Below are positions 34,313 through 44,400 of a DNA stretch of 64,000 bases, in pieces. Within the stretch, counting starts at the first letter, position 1. Every line of letters starts with the position of its first letter. Under the pieces are notes generated by a model. The model saw nothing but the letters and a program-made list of their open reading frames with translations, was not told the origin of the DNA and did no database searches. The position numbers and the translations under genes were made by a program. The stretch spans positions 62,001 through 126,000 of the forward strand of contig CAJXJK010000008.1 in NCBI GenBank assembly GCA_913054135.1. Reading direction: 5' to 3'. This DNA comes from an uncultured Flavobacteriales bacterium. GTDB lineage: Bacteria; Bacteroidota; Bacteroidia; Flavobacteriales_D; Crocinitomicaceae.

Positions 34313-35119
34313 TTATAAATCTCTGCGCTTTAATGAGAGATACCCTACAAAAACCATGGCTAGTACATACATGCTTGCTACGGCTAATCTGAGGTATTCG
34401 TTCATTTCATATACCTCAGGTTGATTTGGATTCATTTGCTTGCCATAACTAATCATTTCTTGAAAGAAAGGGAAAGGTGTTAAGTGTGAAATTGTGAGTG
34501 TAGGAATGAATTGCGAAAGCATCTCTCCGTAATAATCACCCATAAACAAACCGAAAATTGGACTGAGGAAAATGTCGAAAACAATGATGACTGAGAACAA
34601 GACTATTGTCAAGGCTGACTTTCTAATTAAGACTGCAAAAAAGAAGGCCAAGGCAAAATATCCGATAGTTTGAATAAGGTAAAAACCAACATATTCAATT
34701 CCGGATGCCGCATCTGAGAAACCAGAATTTATACCTCCTATTATTAAGCCCATCAAAAAAGTATATAGGGTCACGATAATGGCAAAGACCACAAAGAAAT
34801 AGAATTTACCTAGAATATATTGTTTTCTAGATTGACCGTCAATGATGCTTTGGCGTTGAGTTTTAAAACTAATGTCATTACAAATTGACATCACAATTAA
34901 AACTCCGAGCAGTACGTTCCACAAACTTGCCGTCCAGGTCAAGAATCCCCAAATCGTGGGAAAACTGAATAATTCGTCAGCAGTTGGGTAAAATGGTAAA
35001 TGAAGTTGGCTACTTCCCAAGTAAGTTAGGGGAACAAGAACAGCATATATAGCAAGGATTACCCAAAATGTGGAGTAGTTTTTAACCTTAGCGTATTCAA
35101 TTTTTAGTAAATCTATCAT
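34313..35119 (-). CDS. ABC-2 type transporter permease
   Basis: This is a 268-residue membrane protein with about six helices, of the ABC-2 permease kind (for example TFWVILAIYAVLVPLTYL, then the segment VLLGVLIVMSICNDISFKTQRQSIIDGQSRKQ). The motif NDISFKTQRQ with an arginine-rich loop facing the ATPase is common in such permeases. It overlaps the ATPase gene by 1 bp and ends directly against the convergent phenylalanine hydroxylase. The substrate is unknown. Confidence 0.82.
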   Translation of the reverse strand: MIDLLKIEYAKVKNYSTFWVILAIYAVLVPLTYLGSSQLHLPFYPTADELFSFPTIWGFLTWTASLWNVLLGVLIVMSICNDISFKTQRQSIIDGQSRKQYILGKFYFFVVFAIIVTLYTFLMGLIIGGINSGFSDAASGIEYVGFYLIQTIGYFALAFFFAVLIRKSALTIVLFSVIIVFDIFLSPIFGLFMGDYYGEMLSQFIPTLTISHLTPFPFFQEMISYGKQMNPNQPEVYEMNEYLRLAVASMYVLAMVFVGYLSLKRRDL

Positions 35120-36018
35120 TATCCAATAATTTCTAAAAATTGATCTTCTAAGCTCTTTTTGCTTAATCTCAATTCGGTTAATACTAAGCCTGCTTCAAAA
35201 AACATTTTATTGATAGCTGCTGCATTTACTTCTTCATTCACTTCAAGAAAAGCTAAATTTTCTTTGATACGACAAGCTGTGATTAAGGAAGATGATTCGG
35301 CTATTGATTGCAATTTAATCATGTCATCTGCGCTCACAGCAACCTCTTTTTTAACAACCATTAATTCATCAATCTTTGACTGACGAATGGGTACGCCTTC
35401 TTTCAAGATAAGAACATCTGTACACACTTTTTCAATTTCATCTAACTGATGTGAAGCGATAATAATTGTTTTTCCTTTGGCGGCAATGTCCTTTATCAAC
35501 CTTCTTATCTCAGCAATTCCTTGAGGGTCTAAACCATTTGTTGGCTCATCTAAAACAAGAACCTCGGGATCATTCAATAATGCCGAGCCAATAGCCAACC
35601 TTTGTTTCATCCCAAGAGAGAATGCTTTAAATTTATTGTCTTTACGACTCCAGAGGTTTACTATTTTGAGAACTTCTTCAATTCTTGCTTCAACCTTAGT
35701 TTTGTCCATCCCTTTCACTTGAGCAACAATTCTCAAATTCTTGACAGCATCTAAATAAGGGAAGAAATTTGGTGTTTCAAGCAGTGCGCCAATACGCTTG
35801 CGATTTTCATCTTTTTGTCCGTTCTCAAACCAACTGTACGAACCTGCTGTAGGATTTAATATCCCCAAAACAATTCCTAAAGTCGTGGTTTTTCCACTAC
35901 CATTTGGTCCAAGAATTCCGAAAACGGTTCCTGATTCAACCTTGACATTCAAATCTTTCAAAGCCTTTACGGTTTTGTAGTTTTTCTTCAGTCCTTTAAT
36001 TTCTAATACTGTGCTCAA
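35119..36018 (-). CDS. ABC transporter ATP-binding protein
   Basis: This is a 299-residue ATPase with Walker A (GPNGSGKTT, about residues 38-46), signature FSLGMKQRLAIGSALL, Walker B VLVLDEPTNGLDPQG and the switch histidine in IIASHQLDE. The C-terminal about 90 residues form the extension usual in drug- or lipid-type ABC-2 exporters. The annotated start is a TTG at 36018 (MSTVLEIKGL); no better codon is in frame nearby. It is cotranscribed with the permease and probably exports an unknown compound. Confidence 0.87.
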   Translation of the reverse strand: MSTVLEIKGLKKNYKTVKALKDLNVKVESGTVFGILGPNGSGKTTTLGIVLGILNPTAGSYSWFENGQKDENRKRIGALLETPNFFPYLDAVKNLRIVAQVKGMDKTKVEARIEEVLKIVNLWSRKDNKFKAFSLGMKQRLAIGSALLNDPEVLVLDEPTNGLDPQGIAEIRRLIKDIAAKGKTIIIASHQLDEIEKVCTDVLILKEGVPIRQSKIDELMVVKKEVAVSADDMIKLQSIAESSSLITACRIKENLAFLEVNEEVNAAAINKMFFEAGLVLTELRLSKKSLEDQFLEIIG

Positions 36019-36049
36019 AGTAGATCAATTTGTCGTTGAAGATACTCAA

Positions 36050-36544
36050 CTATTTCTTTCTTAAATATTTTATTTGCCAGGCCAATTTCCAGGTTTTTCC
36101 TCCATCTTTTGAAACCTCCCAATCCCAATCAAAAGAACTAGGTTGGATATTATAAAACATCATTCTTCTCACGATAACATCATCTCCCTTTTGCAAAGGA
36201 TCTGTTTGAAAAATACGAACGCCTTCATCAACAATGCCTTTGAAATTTATGTAACCGCCAGAATTATCGGCCCATGCTTGATGCCAACTACTATCGGCAG
36301 GACTATAAACTGAAATACTAGTTCCTAAAAAACCAGTTGAAGGATCTGTGAATGTTTCTCTTATGACTTTTCCATCCAATTCTTTGGTAATCAAATTACT
36401 ACCAATAATCATATTCCCTTTGGCGTCAATCCAATTTGCTTCCCAATCACCAACCCAAAAATCAAACGCTTGGTAGATAGTTGAATCTTGTGAAGAGCCA
36501 TTAAATCCGATAAAAAGAACAGATAAAAGTAAAAGCTGTTTCAT
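36050..36544 (-). CDS. exported DUF1579-like protein
   Basis: This is a 164-residue protein with a signal peptide (MKQLLLLSVLFIGFNGSSQ). It resembles DUF1579-type proteins: FDFWVGDWEANWID, ITKELDGKVIRETF and HQAWADNSGGYINFKG are the typical segments. No enzyme function is known to me. The frame also opens two codons earlier at a GTG (36550), and I prefer the ATG at 36544. It lies 31 bp from the ABC ATPase gene on the same strand, so cotranscription is possible. Confidence 0.68.
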   Translation of the reverse strand: MKQLLLLSVLFIGFNGSSQDSTIYQAFDFWVGDWEANWIDAKGNMIIGSNLITKELDGKVIRETFTDPSTGFLGTSISVYSPADSSWHQAWADNSGGYINFKGIVDEGVRIFQTDPLQKGDDVIVRRMMFYNIQPSSFDWDWEVSKDGGKTWKLAWQIKYLRKK

Positions 36545-36631
36545 ATTCACTTATTTTTATCCAAGATATAAAATCAAAGGCCTTTCATCAAGAATAATGG
36601 TATGAACGGGCCCAAACAAGATTAAAAAGGA

Positions 36632-36868
36632 ATGAACTGGACAGAGGTAGATAACAAGCTAACTAAGAAATTTGAAACGAAAGATTTTTCAGAGCTCACA
36701 GCCAAGCTAAATGTAATAGCAGTAATTGCTGATGAAATGGATCATCACCCTGATTTCAAAGTTTGGGGTTATAACAAAATTGAATTCTCTTTGTCAACAC
36801 ACACCTCTAATTCTGTTACAGAGATGGATTATCAATTAGCTGAGCACATTAATGAAGTGTTTGGCTAG
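36632..36868 (+). CDS. phhB: pterin-4a-carbinolamine dehydratase
   Basis: This small enzyme (78 residues) dehydrates 4a-hydroxytetrahydrobiopterin, the product of phenylalanine hydroxylase, so the pterin cofactor can be reduced again. The signature DHHPDFKVWGYNKIEFSLST (residues 37-56) contains the catalytic histidines H38 and H39, with a third at H57. D66 and the terminal helix AEHINEVF also match the family. It is a single gene, about 2.3 kb from phhA with three leftward genes between. Functional linkage is established family knowledge; co-regulation is not shown here. Confidence 0.9.
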   Translation: MNWTEVDNKLTKKFETKDFSELTAKLNVIAVIADEMDHHPDFKVWGYNKIEFSLSTHTSNSVTEMDYQLAEHINEVFG

Positions 36869-38853
36869 ATTTTTAACCCAATTAGACATACGTCATCCAA
36901 CTGCTCCAAAGAACCTTTCCAGTTTTCAAAGCTTGTGTCTAACTCAGTTTCCTGATTTTTTAGTGACTCACTCTCTAAAGACAAGAGCTTTTCTTTAAAT
37001 CTTTTGTAGCCCATTTTCTTGCCTTTCTCTCCTCCAAATTGATCTGCAAACCCATCTGAAAATAGATACACCAAATCACCTTTTTCTATTTCTACTTCGA
37101 AATTATCAAAAGGAAGAATTTCACTACTAGCGCCATCCTTTCCAATCGCATGCTTGTTTCCTTTGTAAACCTTTAGTTCTCCATTTCGAACTAGATAAAT
37201 TGGGTTCTTAGCGCATGCGTAAGTCATCAACATTTTTTGTCGATTGATTGCGACAATGGCCATATCCATCCCATCTCTAATCTCACCCTCTGATGAACTA
37301 AAGGTGGTGTGAATTCCACCATTTAAAAAATCTAGAGCTTCGGCAGGACTCTTAAGTTGGTTAGCGCTTAAGCCAATATTCAAATAATTAATCCCCAAAA
37401 TACTCAAGAGCGCACCTGGCACTCCATGCCCTGTGCAATCACCTAAGGCAATTAATTGTAAATCTTGAGAAGCAGAATTTTTGACATTCCCTCTCCAATA
37501 AAAGTCTCCACTCAATTTATCTTTCGCCTTATAAATAATGAATGAATCTTTAAAATCAGCCTTCAAATCTTCCAGTTGAGGCAAGGCGGCATTTTGAATT
37601 CGCATGGCATAGTTTATTGAATCACCTAGTTCTCTAGACTTTTCCTCTACAATTTCTTTCTGAAGTTGGAGATCTAACTTTTGGCTTTGAATGAGCTTAT
37701 TTTGCTTTCTAATCATTCTTAATCTTGTCGCTAAGAATACAGCCAAGACAAGCACTAAACCAAGACCAATTAAAACGACAGTAAAAATCTGAGATTGTTT
37801 CTTTTTCTCTAATTCACCGAGCTCTTTGTCTTTGGACAGAAGTGCTATTTCTTGTTCTTTTTTCTGATTTTCGTACTTGGCTTCCATATCAGCCATTTGG
37901 GCATTATTATCTTCACTATTTGCCACATCCCTCAGTTCAATGTGCTTTTTGTAATAATATGAAGACAAGGAAGGATCTATTGATGTATTGGCTTCAGCCA
38001 AGTTTAGATACAAATCTTGCAAGTAAAAATTCTTTTGCAATGGTTCCCATATATTCAGAGCCTTATTGAAATAGGATAAAGCTTCATTTTGATTTCCTTT
38101 AGCCAACTCAATTTTCCCTGCATTTTGATAAACGAACGCAACATTCTCTGCTTCTCCAAAAGGTTCGATTATACTTAAAGCAGTATCTAAATAAATTGAG
38201 GCCTTTTCTAGACTATCTTGTTCAATTAAAATATCACTGTAGTCAGAGATAGACATTGCATGGTAGATAGGGGTTTCGGTCAAAAAAGGCATTGCCAATA
38301 AAAGATCTATTTTGGCACTTTCAAGGTCTCCGTTTTCTTGTTTGACCCCCGACATTTCCATTAAAGACAGACCAAATGCCGTGTAAAACTCAATTTCTTT
38401 AGCCGCATTTTGGCATTTTACATAATATGTAATGGCTGTAGAATCTTGTTCTTGACTTTCAAAAACTGAAGCGATCTCAAAATATGCCACTACCAACTCT
38501 CTGTTTACCTCACCATAAGTCTCAAGTATTTGAACTCTATTCAAGTGACTTTCTAGGCATTGCGGTCTGTCATTCATATCCCCATAACAAAAAGCTTTAA
38601 GCTTGTAAACTGATTCAGCAAGAAAGGGATCTTTTATTTTCTTAGCAAACGATTCAGCTCTTTGAGCAAAGACCAGTGCTGAATCAGGGCTTTGTTGACT
38701 GAGTAGCTGCCAACCAATTTGAACATTCAAGACTAATTCTGTAGAGTCATCATCTGCGTGGGACAACAATGTTTTAAGACTATCAACGGACCCCCAAGAA
38801 CTCAGTGAGATCATGAAAGTTATAGAGAAGATTATGAACTTAATTCTTTTCAT
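36865..38853 (-). CDS. TPR protein with C-terminal SpoIIE-type PP2C phosphatase
   Basis: This 662-residue protein has a signal peptide (MKRIKFIIFSITFMISLSSWG), about six TPR repeats (residues 35-330, for example NQNEALSYFNKALNIWEPL), one membrane helix (about 355-375), a coiled coil, and a cytoplasmic PP2C phosphatase domain (about 430-662). The domain carries the metal-binding motifs SGDFYWRG and GDCTGHGVPGALLS and the later RDGMDMAIV and FSDGFADQFGG. Periplasmic sensing with cytoplasmic dephosphorylation is the usual design. A SiaC-like (DUF1987) gene exists at 61578; it could be a substrate, inference only. Start: ATG at 38853; the frame opens earlier at 38874. Confidence 0.85.
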   Translation of the reverse strand: MKRIKFIIFSITFMISLSSWGSVDSLKTLLSHADDDSTELVLNVQIGWQLLSQQSPDSALVFAQRAESFAKKIKDPFLAESVYKLKAFCYGDMNDRPQCLESHLNRVQILETYGEVNRELVVAYFEIASVFESQEQDSTAITYYVKCQNAAKEIEFYTAFGLSLMEMSGVKQENGDLESAKIDLLLAMPFLTETPIYHAMSISDYSDILIEQDSLEKASIYLDTALSIIEPFGEAENVAFVYQNAGKIELAKGNQNEALSYFNKALNIWEPLQKNFYLQDLYLNLAEANTSIDPSLSSYYYKKHIELRDVANSEDNNAQMADMEAKYENQKKEQEIALLSKDKELGELEKKKQSQIFTVVLIGLGLVLVLAVFLATRLRMIRKQNKLIQSQKLDLQLQKEIVEEKSRELGDSINYAMRIQNAALPQLEDLKADFKDSFIIYKAKDKLSGDFYWRGNVKNSASQDLQLIALGDCTGHGVPGALLSILGINYLNIGLSANQLKSPAEALDFLNGGIHTTFSSSEGEIRDGMDMAIVAINRQKMLMTYACAKNPIYLVRNGELKVYKGNKHAIGKDGASSEILPFDNFEVEIEKGDLVYLFSDGFADQFGGEKGKKMGYKRFKEKLLSLESESLKNQETELDTSFENWKGSLEQLDDVCLIGLKI

Positions 38854-38941
38854 TTGGGCAAACAAAAATATCAATTATATTTTTAGTTCAAACTCCATAA
38901 ATCAACGAATGCCTGTTCACACTATTTTAGTTGGCTCTTAG

Positions 38942-38963
38942 TAATGAGACTTAAGTCTCATTA
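38942..38963. promoter_or_regulatory. 22-bp perfect palindrome between divergent genes
   Basis: TAATGAGACTT and AAGTCTCATTA are exact reverse complements joined without a spacer. The palindrome lies 12 bp before the amidohydrolase ATG at 38975 and about 90 bp upstream of the phosphatase start. A site of this perfection is probably an operator for the amidohydrolase, bound by a dimeric regulator not found in this window. Confidence 0.5.
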
Positions 38964-38974
38964 ACTTTGAGTAG

Positions 38975-40411
38975 ATGTCAGATTCAAGAAGGGACTTTTT
39001 AAAAAAATCAGCCATTTTAGCGGCGGCCACGGCTGCGGCAAACTCTGGTTTGTCTCAAATGATTGAAGACGAACCAGAAGAACTCATCTATGATTATGTT
39101 ATTGAAAATGGTGACGTTTTTATAAATCGAAAGTTTCAGAAAGCGTTTGTTGGAATTGACTCCTACGGAAAGTTGAAAATTAGCCAAACCCCTTTGAAGG
39201 CTCAACAATTCATTGATGCAACAGGTAAAATTGTATCACCAGGCTTTGTTGATATTTTGGCAGATAATTCATCAAGCCCAGAATCTACTTATAAAACATT
39301 TGAATCATACAAGGTTTCAGACGGGGTTACCTCAGCACTTCAACTGCATGGTGGCCATCACAAAGCAGGTCCCTACTACAGAGCATTTTCGAAAAAAAGC
39401 CACTACATAAATTGGGGAGTATCGACCAAGGTGATGAATATTAGAAGGAATCAAAAATCGATTTCATCTAGACTCAAAATAATTGAGAAGAATTTGGCTT
39501 TTGGTGCATTGGCAATTTCACATAGTATTGAATATCAACCCACCCCTTTTTCAGAGCTCTTAGAGTATGGTAAGCTTGCTTACAAATATCAAAGACCTCT
39601 GTTTTTGCACCTTCGTTATTCTTCAAAAGAGAAAGAATTATCTGGTGTAAAAGAAGCAATTAAGATTGCAAAAATGACTGGCTGCCCGATTCACATTGAT
39701 CACCTGAATTCAACTGGAGGAACTTTCAATATGGACGGCGCTTTAAAACTTATAAAAGAGGCTCGAAAGAGCGGATTAAAAATTACAACTTGTGTTTACC
39801 CTTACTCTTATTGGGCAACATATTTGAGCTCAAAAAGATTCGGAGACGGCTGGAGAGAACGTTATGGTATCACCTACTCTGATTTAACTGTCGTGGGAAC
39901 TGGCGAGAGGTTGAGCGAGAGCAGATTTTATGAATTGAGAAAGAAATCAGGGATATTAGTCGCAGTTCCAAAAGGAACACAACCACTTTCAAAAACTGCA
40001 GATCTAGCTATTAAAGAAGACTTTTGTTTAATAGGCTCAGATGGCGGAATTGAAAGAGAAGTAAGAGCAAATAATCACCCAAGAGGAGCTGGATGTTTCG
40101 GAACAGCCATCAGGCATTTTCAAGATATTGGCGTGCCATTAGAAGATATTCTTTACAAAATTACCGAAGCGCCAGGGAGACTTTTACGTCCGGCCTTAAT
40201 GAGACGAGGAAAGTTAAAAGATGGATATTGGGCAGACATTGTAATCTTTGATAAAGACAAGATTAGCGGCGCGGCCACAATGGCTAATCCCAATCAATTC
40301 ACTAATGGTATTGACTATGTCTTTGTAAATGGTGAAATCGCTTGTAAAGACAAAAAACTGAAATTCATGAGTGGTCGTCCTATCAAAATTCAAGCGGCCA
40401 GAGTTGTTTAA
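38975..40411 (+). CDS. Tat-exported N-acyl-D-amino acid deacylase-like amidohydrolase
   Basis: This is a 478-residue protein with a Tat-type signal (SRRDFLKKSAILAAATAAA). The rest is a D-aminoacylase-type amidohydrolase: GKIVSPGFVD, LFLHLRYSS, CPIHIDHLNSTGG, IGSDGG, and the C-terminal RRGKLKDGYWADIVIFD. The metal-ligand pair HxH expected right after PGFVD is absent (PGFVDILADN), while the later histidines and the SDGG aspartate are kept. Hence it may bind one metal only, or be inactive or altered in substrate. It sits alone behind a perfect palindrome. Confidence 0.75.
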   Translation: MSDSRRDFLKKSAILAAATAAANSGLSQMIEDEPEELIYDYVIENGDVFINRKFQKAFVGIDSYGKLKISQTPLKAQQFIDATGKIVSPGFVDILADNSSSPESTYKTFESYKVSDGVTSALQLHGGHHKAGPYYRAFSKKSHYINWGVSTKVMNIRRNQKSISSRLKIIEKNLAFGALAISHSIEYQPTPFSELLEYGKLAYKYQRPLFLHLRYSSKEKELSGVKEAIKIAKMTGCPIHIDHLNSTGGTFNMDGALKLIKEARKSGLKITTCVYPYSYWATYLSSKRFGDGWRERYGITYSDLTVVGTGERLSESRFYELRKKSGILVAVPKGTQPLSKTADLAIKEDFCLIGSDGGIEREVRANNHPRGAGCFGTAIRHFQDIGVPLEDILYKITEAPGRLLRPALMRRGKLKDGYWADIVIFDKDKISGAATMANPNQFTNGIDYVFVNGEIACKDKKLKFMSGRPIKIQAARVV

Positions 40412-40431
40412 AACGTCAAAGTCTTTTTCCT

Positions 40432-41472
40432 TTATAATGAAGGAAAGCTAGGATTTGAATTTGAATAAGGATTTGGTGTCACAAATTTTAAAGATAATTC
40501 TAATCCTCCTCGGAATTTAGTGGCTCCTGACAAACTAGAAATATTTACATCATAGCCTAAGCCAAATCCCCAATTTGCGTAGTTCAAGTACAATGTTGGA
40601 ATGATGGCGTCCGATCTAAATCTATAATAAGCACCCAAAGCAAAATCAAACTGAGCCTTAAAACCAGTCACATGACTTTTTTCTGTAATTAGGTACTTAA
40701 ACATTGTACCTAGCACTAGCTCCTGTTCTTTTCCTTTTCTTTGATAAACAAATGCGGGTTGAACCGCCCATGAAGTATTGTTTAAACCAATTGTTGAATT
40801 TCCATGAAATACATATCTGTGATAATATTTCTCTGTTGCTAGATTCATAAAACTCAGTTTAGGTTTATTCAAGTGGTGTGCAGCAAAACCAATCTGAATT
40901 ACTTTTCCATTATTAGATGAAAGGGTTCCGCTTTTTGATGAATATGTCCAAAGGATTCCTGCACTTGCATCAAAAGAAGTGAAAGGCTGAAACGCAAGTG
41001 ACTCTCCACTAGAATATGAACTATTATAGCCTGTGCCATCATATTGATTATCCCATTGAGCAAGGGATTGATCAATTGAATGTTGCACAAAACCTGCTTG
41101 TAAGCCCCCTGATAAATAGTTGTTACTATTTAATTTTTGATGGTATGCAAATTGTAGGTTCCCATTCAATGTTTTAAGCGCAAGATCACCTGCTCGATCT
41201 GTAAATAACACACCACCAATTCCAAAATGTTTATCTCTCCAAGATTTTTTCTTTAGTTTGCCATCCAAGGCCATGGCATAAGTCGTAAAAGGACTTCCCA
41301 TGTTCGCCCATTGATTTCTATAATGTAAAGAAGCTCTAAAATCCGCTGGACTTGCGCCTGCTGATGCTGGAGATAAAAACAAAGGAGTATTGCTTAACTG
41401 ACTAAAATGAATGTCTTGTCCAAATGTCAATGAAGCTCCTAATACTGTAATAATCGTAAATAACTTTTTCAT
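40432..41472 (-). CDS. PorP/SprF family type IX secretion outer-membrane protein
   Basis: This 346-residue protein has a signal peptide (MKKLFTIITVLGASLTFGQ), followed by the PorP/SprF hallmark DIHFSQLSNTPLFLSPASAG and RASLHYRNQWANMG, then a beta-barrel. SprF proteins help secrete or attach partner adhesins. It follows the large T9SS-sorted repeat protein by 6 bp, so its probable partner is that protein. Established: adjacent SprF-adhesin gene pairs are common in Bacteroidetes. Confidence 0.88.
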   Translation of the reverse strand: MKKLFTIITVLGASLTFGQDIHFSQLSNTPLFLSPASAGASPADFRASLHYRNQWANMGSPFTTYAMALDGKLKKKSWRDKHFGIGGVLFTDRAGDLALKTLNGNLQFAYHQKLNSNNYLSGGLQAGFVQHSIDQSLAQWDNQYDGTGYNSSYSSGESLAFQPFTSFDASAGILWTYSSKSGTLSSNNGKVIQIGFAAHHLNKPKLSFMNLATEKYYHRYVFHGNSTIGLNNTSWAVQPAFVYQRKGKEQELVLGTMFKYLITEKSHVTGFKAQFDFALGAYYRFRSDAIIPTLYLNYANWGFGLGYDVNISSLSGATKFRGGLELSLKFVTPNPYSNSNPSFPSL

Positions 41473-41478
41473 GATATC

Positions 41479-44400
41479 TTATTTAACAAGTGTTACGTTT
41501 CCTTTTTGATCAATCTCTTCACCATTTGCAAATTCTCCTTTGAGAACATAAACAAATACGCCTGCATTTACTGGCTTACCGCCGTATTGCCCATCCCATC
41601 CGACATCTAGGCTAGAAGATTGAAAGATCATTTGCCCCCACCTATTGAATACAGAGAAAGTAAAGAAATCTATTCCCTTGCCTCTAACAAACAGCACATC
41701 ATTTTCACCATTCGCATCTGGGGAGAAAACATTCGGAATATAAATGTGTTGATCACAATCTGCTCCATCAGAAGTGATAACTAAATCAGCAGAACTAGAG
41801 CCACATGAGTTAATCACTGTATAAGTATACTCAGTAAAGGCATCAACATTAGGGTCAAAAGAATTAGACCCTGAAATCAATATCGGAGACCAAACCCCAC
41901 CTGACTCAGGAGAGCCGTTCATAATTGTTAAGAGGTCTACAGCATCACCTGATTCACAAGTCACAAAGGTATTTCCTGATCCCGCATTTGGAGAAGCGAG
42001 ATAGGTCACTGTAACTTCAGCAGATGCAGTACCACAAGAATTCGTAACGGTATAAGTGTAAACACCTTCGGCATCAATGGCAGGATTGAACACTTCTGTT
42101 CCTGAAGCCAATATAGGCGACCATGTTCCACCAGCATCAGGACTTCCTGACAAGGAATCTAATAAACTGAATGGGCTCTCAGAGTCACAAATCGTAATTG
42201 AACTGTTATCTCCCCCATTCACTTCATTTGTGATCATAACTTCTATAGTTGATGAAGATGAACCACAGCTATTGGTAACCGTATAAGTGTATATACCTAC
42301 TGCATCTTGGGAAGGGTCAAAATCTCCTGTACCTGAAGTTAAAGTTGGTAACCAAATTCCTCCTGCCTCCGGCGTTCCTCCTAAATAAGTTATCAAATCA
42401 TTAGTTGGGTCGGTTGGGCAAAATGTTGCATTCGAATTGATACCAACATCAGGCAAAGAATTTACAATCACATTCACCTCAGCACTCGCCGTACCACAAG
42501 AAGTTACAATGGTATAAGTGTAGGTACCATCAGAATCTTGAGAAGGATTAAAAACGCCTGTTCCAGAGTTTAAAGAAGGAGTCCAAGTTCCACCGCCGTC
42601 TGGTAAACCAGTCAAATAGCTGAATAAATCATCAGATGCGTCATTTTCACAAAATGTTGCTGTTCCATTTGTACCGGCATCAGGCGAAGTAACTACACTC
42701 ACCGAAACTTCTGAAGAAGACGTTCCACACGCATTTGATATTGAATAAGTATAAGTATTTGCAGCATCAACTCCTGGATCAAACACTCCAGTACCTGATG
42801 TCATAGCAGGTGACCATAGTCCGCCTGCATCTGGTGTCCCTGTCAACTGATTAAAAAGATCTGTTGCTGGATCTCCCACGCACAGTGTAATAGAACCATC
42901 TACACCAGTATTCGCTAATCCATCATCAACTGTCACAACCACATTTGCTGAAACATTACCACAAGCATTACTTAAAGAATAAGTATAAATAACAGCTGGG
43001 TCAGTTCCAGGCGTAAAAACTCCTGTTCCTGAATTCATTGCAGGTGACCATGTTCCACCAGCATCAGGTGTGCCGACTAATGAGTTTATTAGATCAACTG
43101 GGCTATCAGTATTACAAAAAGTTACAGCTCCATTTGATCCAGCATCTCCAGTTCCATTATCTACGGTTACCAAAACGTCAGCCGAAGCGGTTCCGCAAGC
43201 ATTGGTTATTGAATAAGTGTAAGTCACGGCTGGATCTGTGCCTGGTGTGAAAACTCCTGTTCCTGAATTCATTGCCGGAGACCATGTGCCACCAGCATCA
43301 GGTGTACCTACTAATGAATTAATTAAATCTGCAGCCGCGTCTGAATTGCAAAACGCCACTAAACCATTTGTTCCAGCATCTCCAGTTCCATTATCTACTG
43401 TTACCACGACATCTGCAGATGCAGATCCGCAACCTCCAGTAACGGTATACGTATATGTAACCGCAGCATCTGTTCCAGGAGTAAAAACACCTGTTCCAGA
43501 ATTCATTGCCGGCGACCATGTTCCACCCGCATCTGGTGTCCCAACTAACGAGTTTATTAGATCAACTGGGCTATCAGTATTACAAAAAGTGATTGAACCG
43601 TTTGAACCGGCATCAACAGAGCCAGTATTTACAGTTACCACAACAGTATCCGTCTGGTTTTCACAAACTCCTCCACCGGTAACTTCTACGACGTAAGTAG
43701 TCGTGACAAGTGGGCTAAAAGTTTGATTTGCTCCAGTAGCTCCGGTCACTAATCCATCTAAAGAATGCCATGTATAGACCGCACTTCCGGGACCTGTGGC
43801 GGTTAAATTTACGTTACCTCCACATATGGTTTGATCGACACCAGCATCAACAACTGCAATGCCAACACCGCCTGTCACATTAATCAGATAATCACAATTG
43901 GCTCCCATATTTCCATCCATCATTAAATAGTATGTTTCGCCGATAGTCAAACCAGAACCAACTAAGGTGAAAGATCCATTGTTACCACCATCAGTTGTTG
44001 CACAATCAGAAAATCTAACCCAATTGGTCCCATCAAATTGAAGAATACCCACTTGAATACCATCAGCACATCCTGACACATTAAAATCTAAACTTACAGA
44101 AGTCGTTGTTGCTTCAAACCTTACCCAAGAGTTATTCTGAACTGTTCCCAAAAAAGCTTGCGTGGAAGGACAATTCCCACCAGTACCGATCATATTATTT
44201 GGTAAATCTTCATGATAGTATGAACTCGTGTTTCCACAATAACCATCAAGATTACAAATGTAAGGTGCCTGCAAAGCGATATCAGCTGCAATTTGATTAT
44301 CATTACAAGAAGCAGGGGGAGCAGGACAAGAAATATTTGCAGCCCATCCATCATTATTACCAGCACCATCAGACACAAAATGAAAAGTCACACACGTAGA

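Noticed and set aside
41772-43617. Tandem repeats considered as CRISPR
   Set aside because: Units are about 230 bp, in frame, and encode a protein; there are no spacers.
43238-43696. 152-codon frame on the + strand opposite the adhesin
   Set aside because: It is a shadow of the repeat array; its own repeats mirror the minus-strand units and it has no start context or family.
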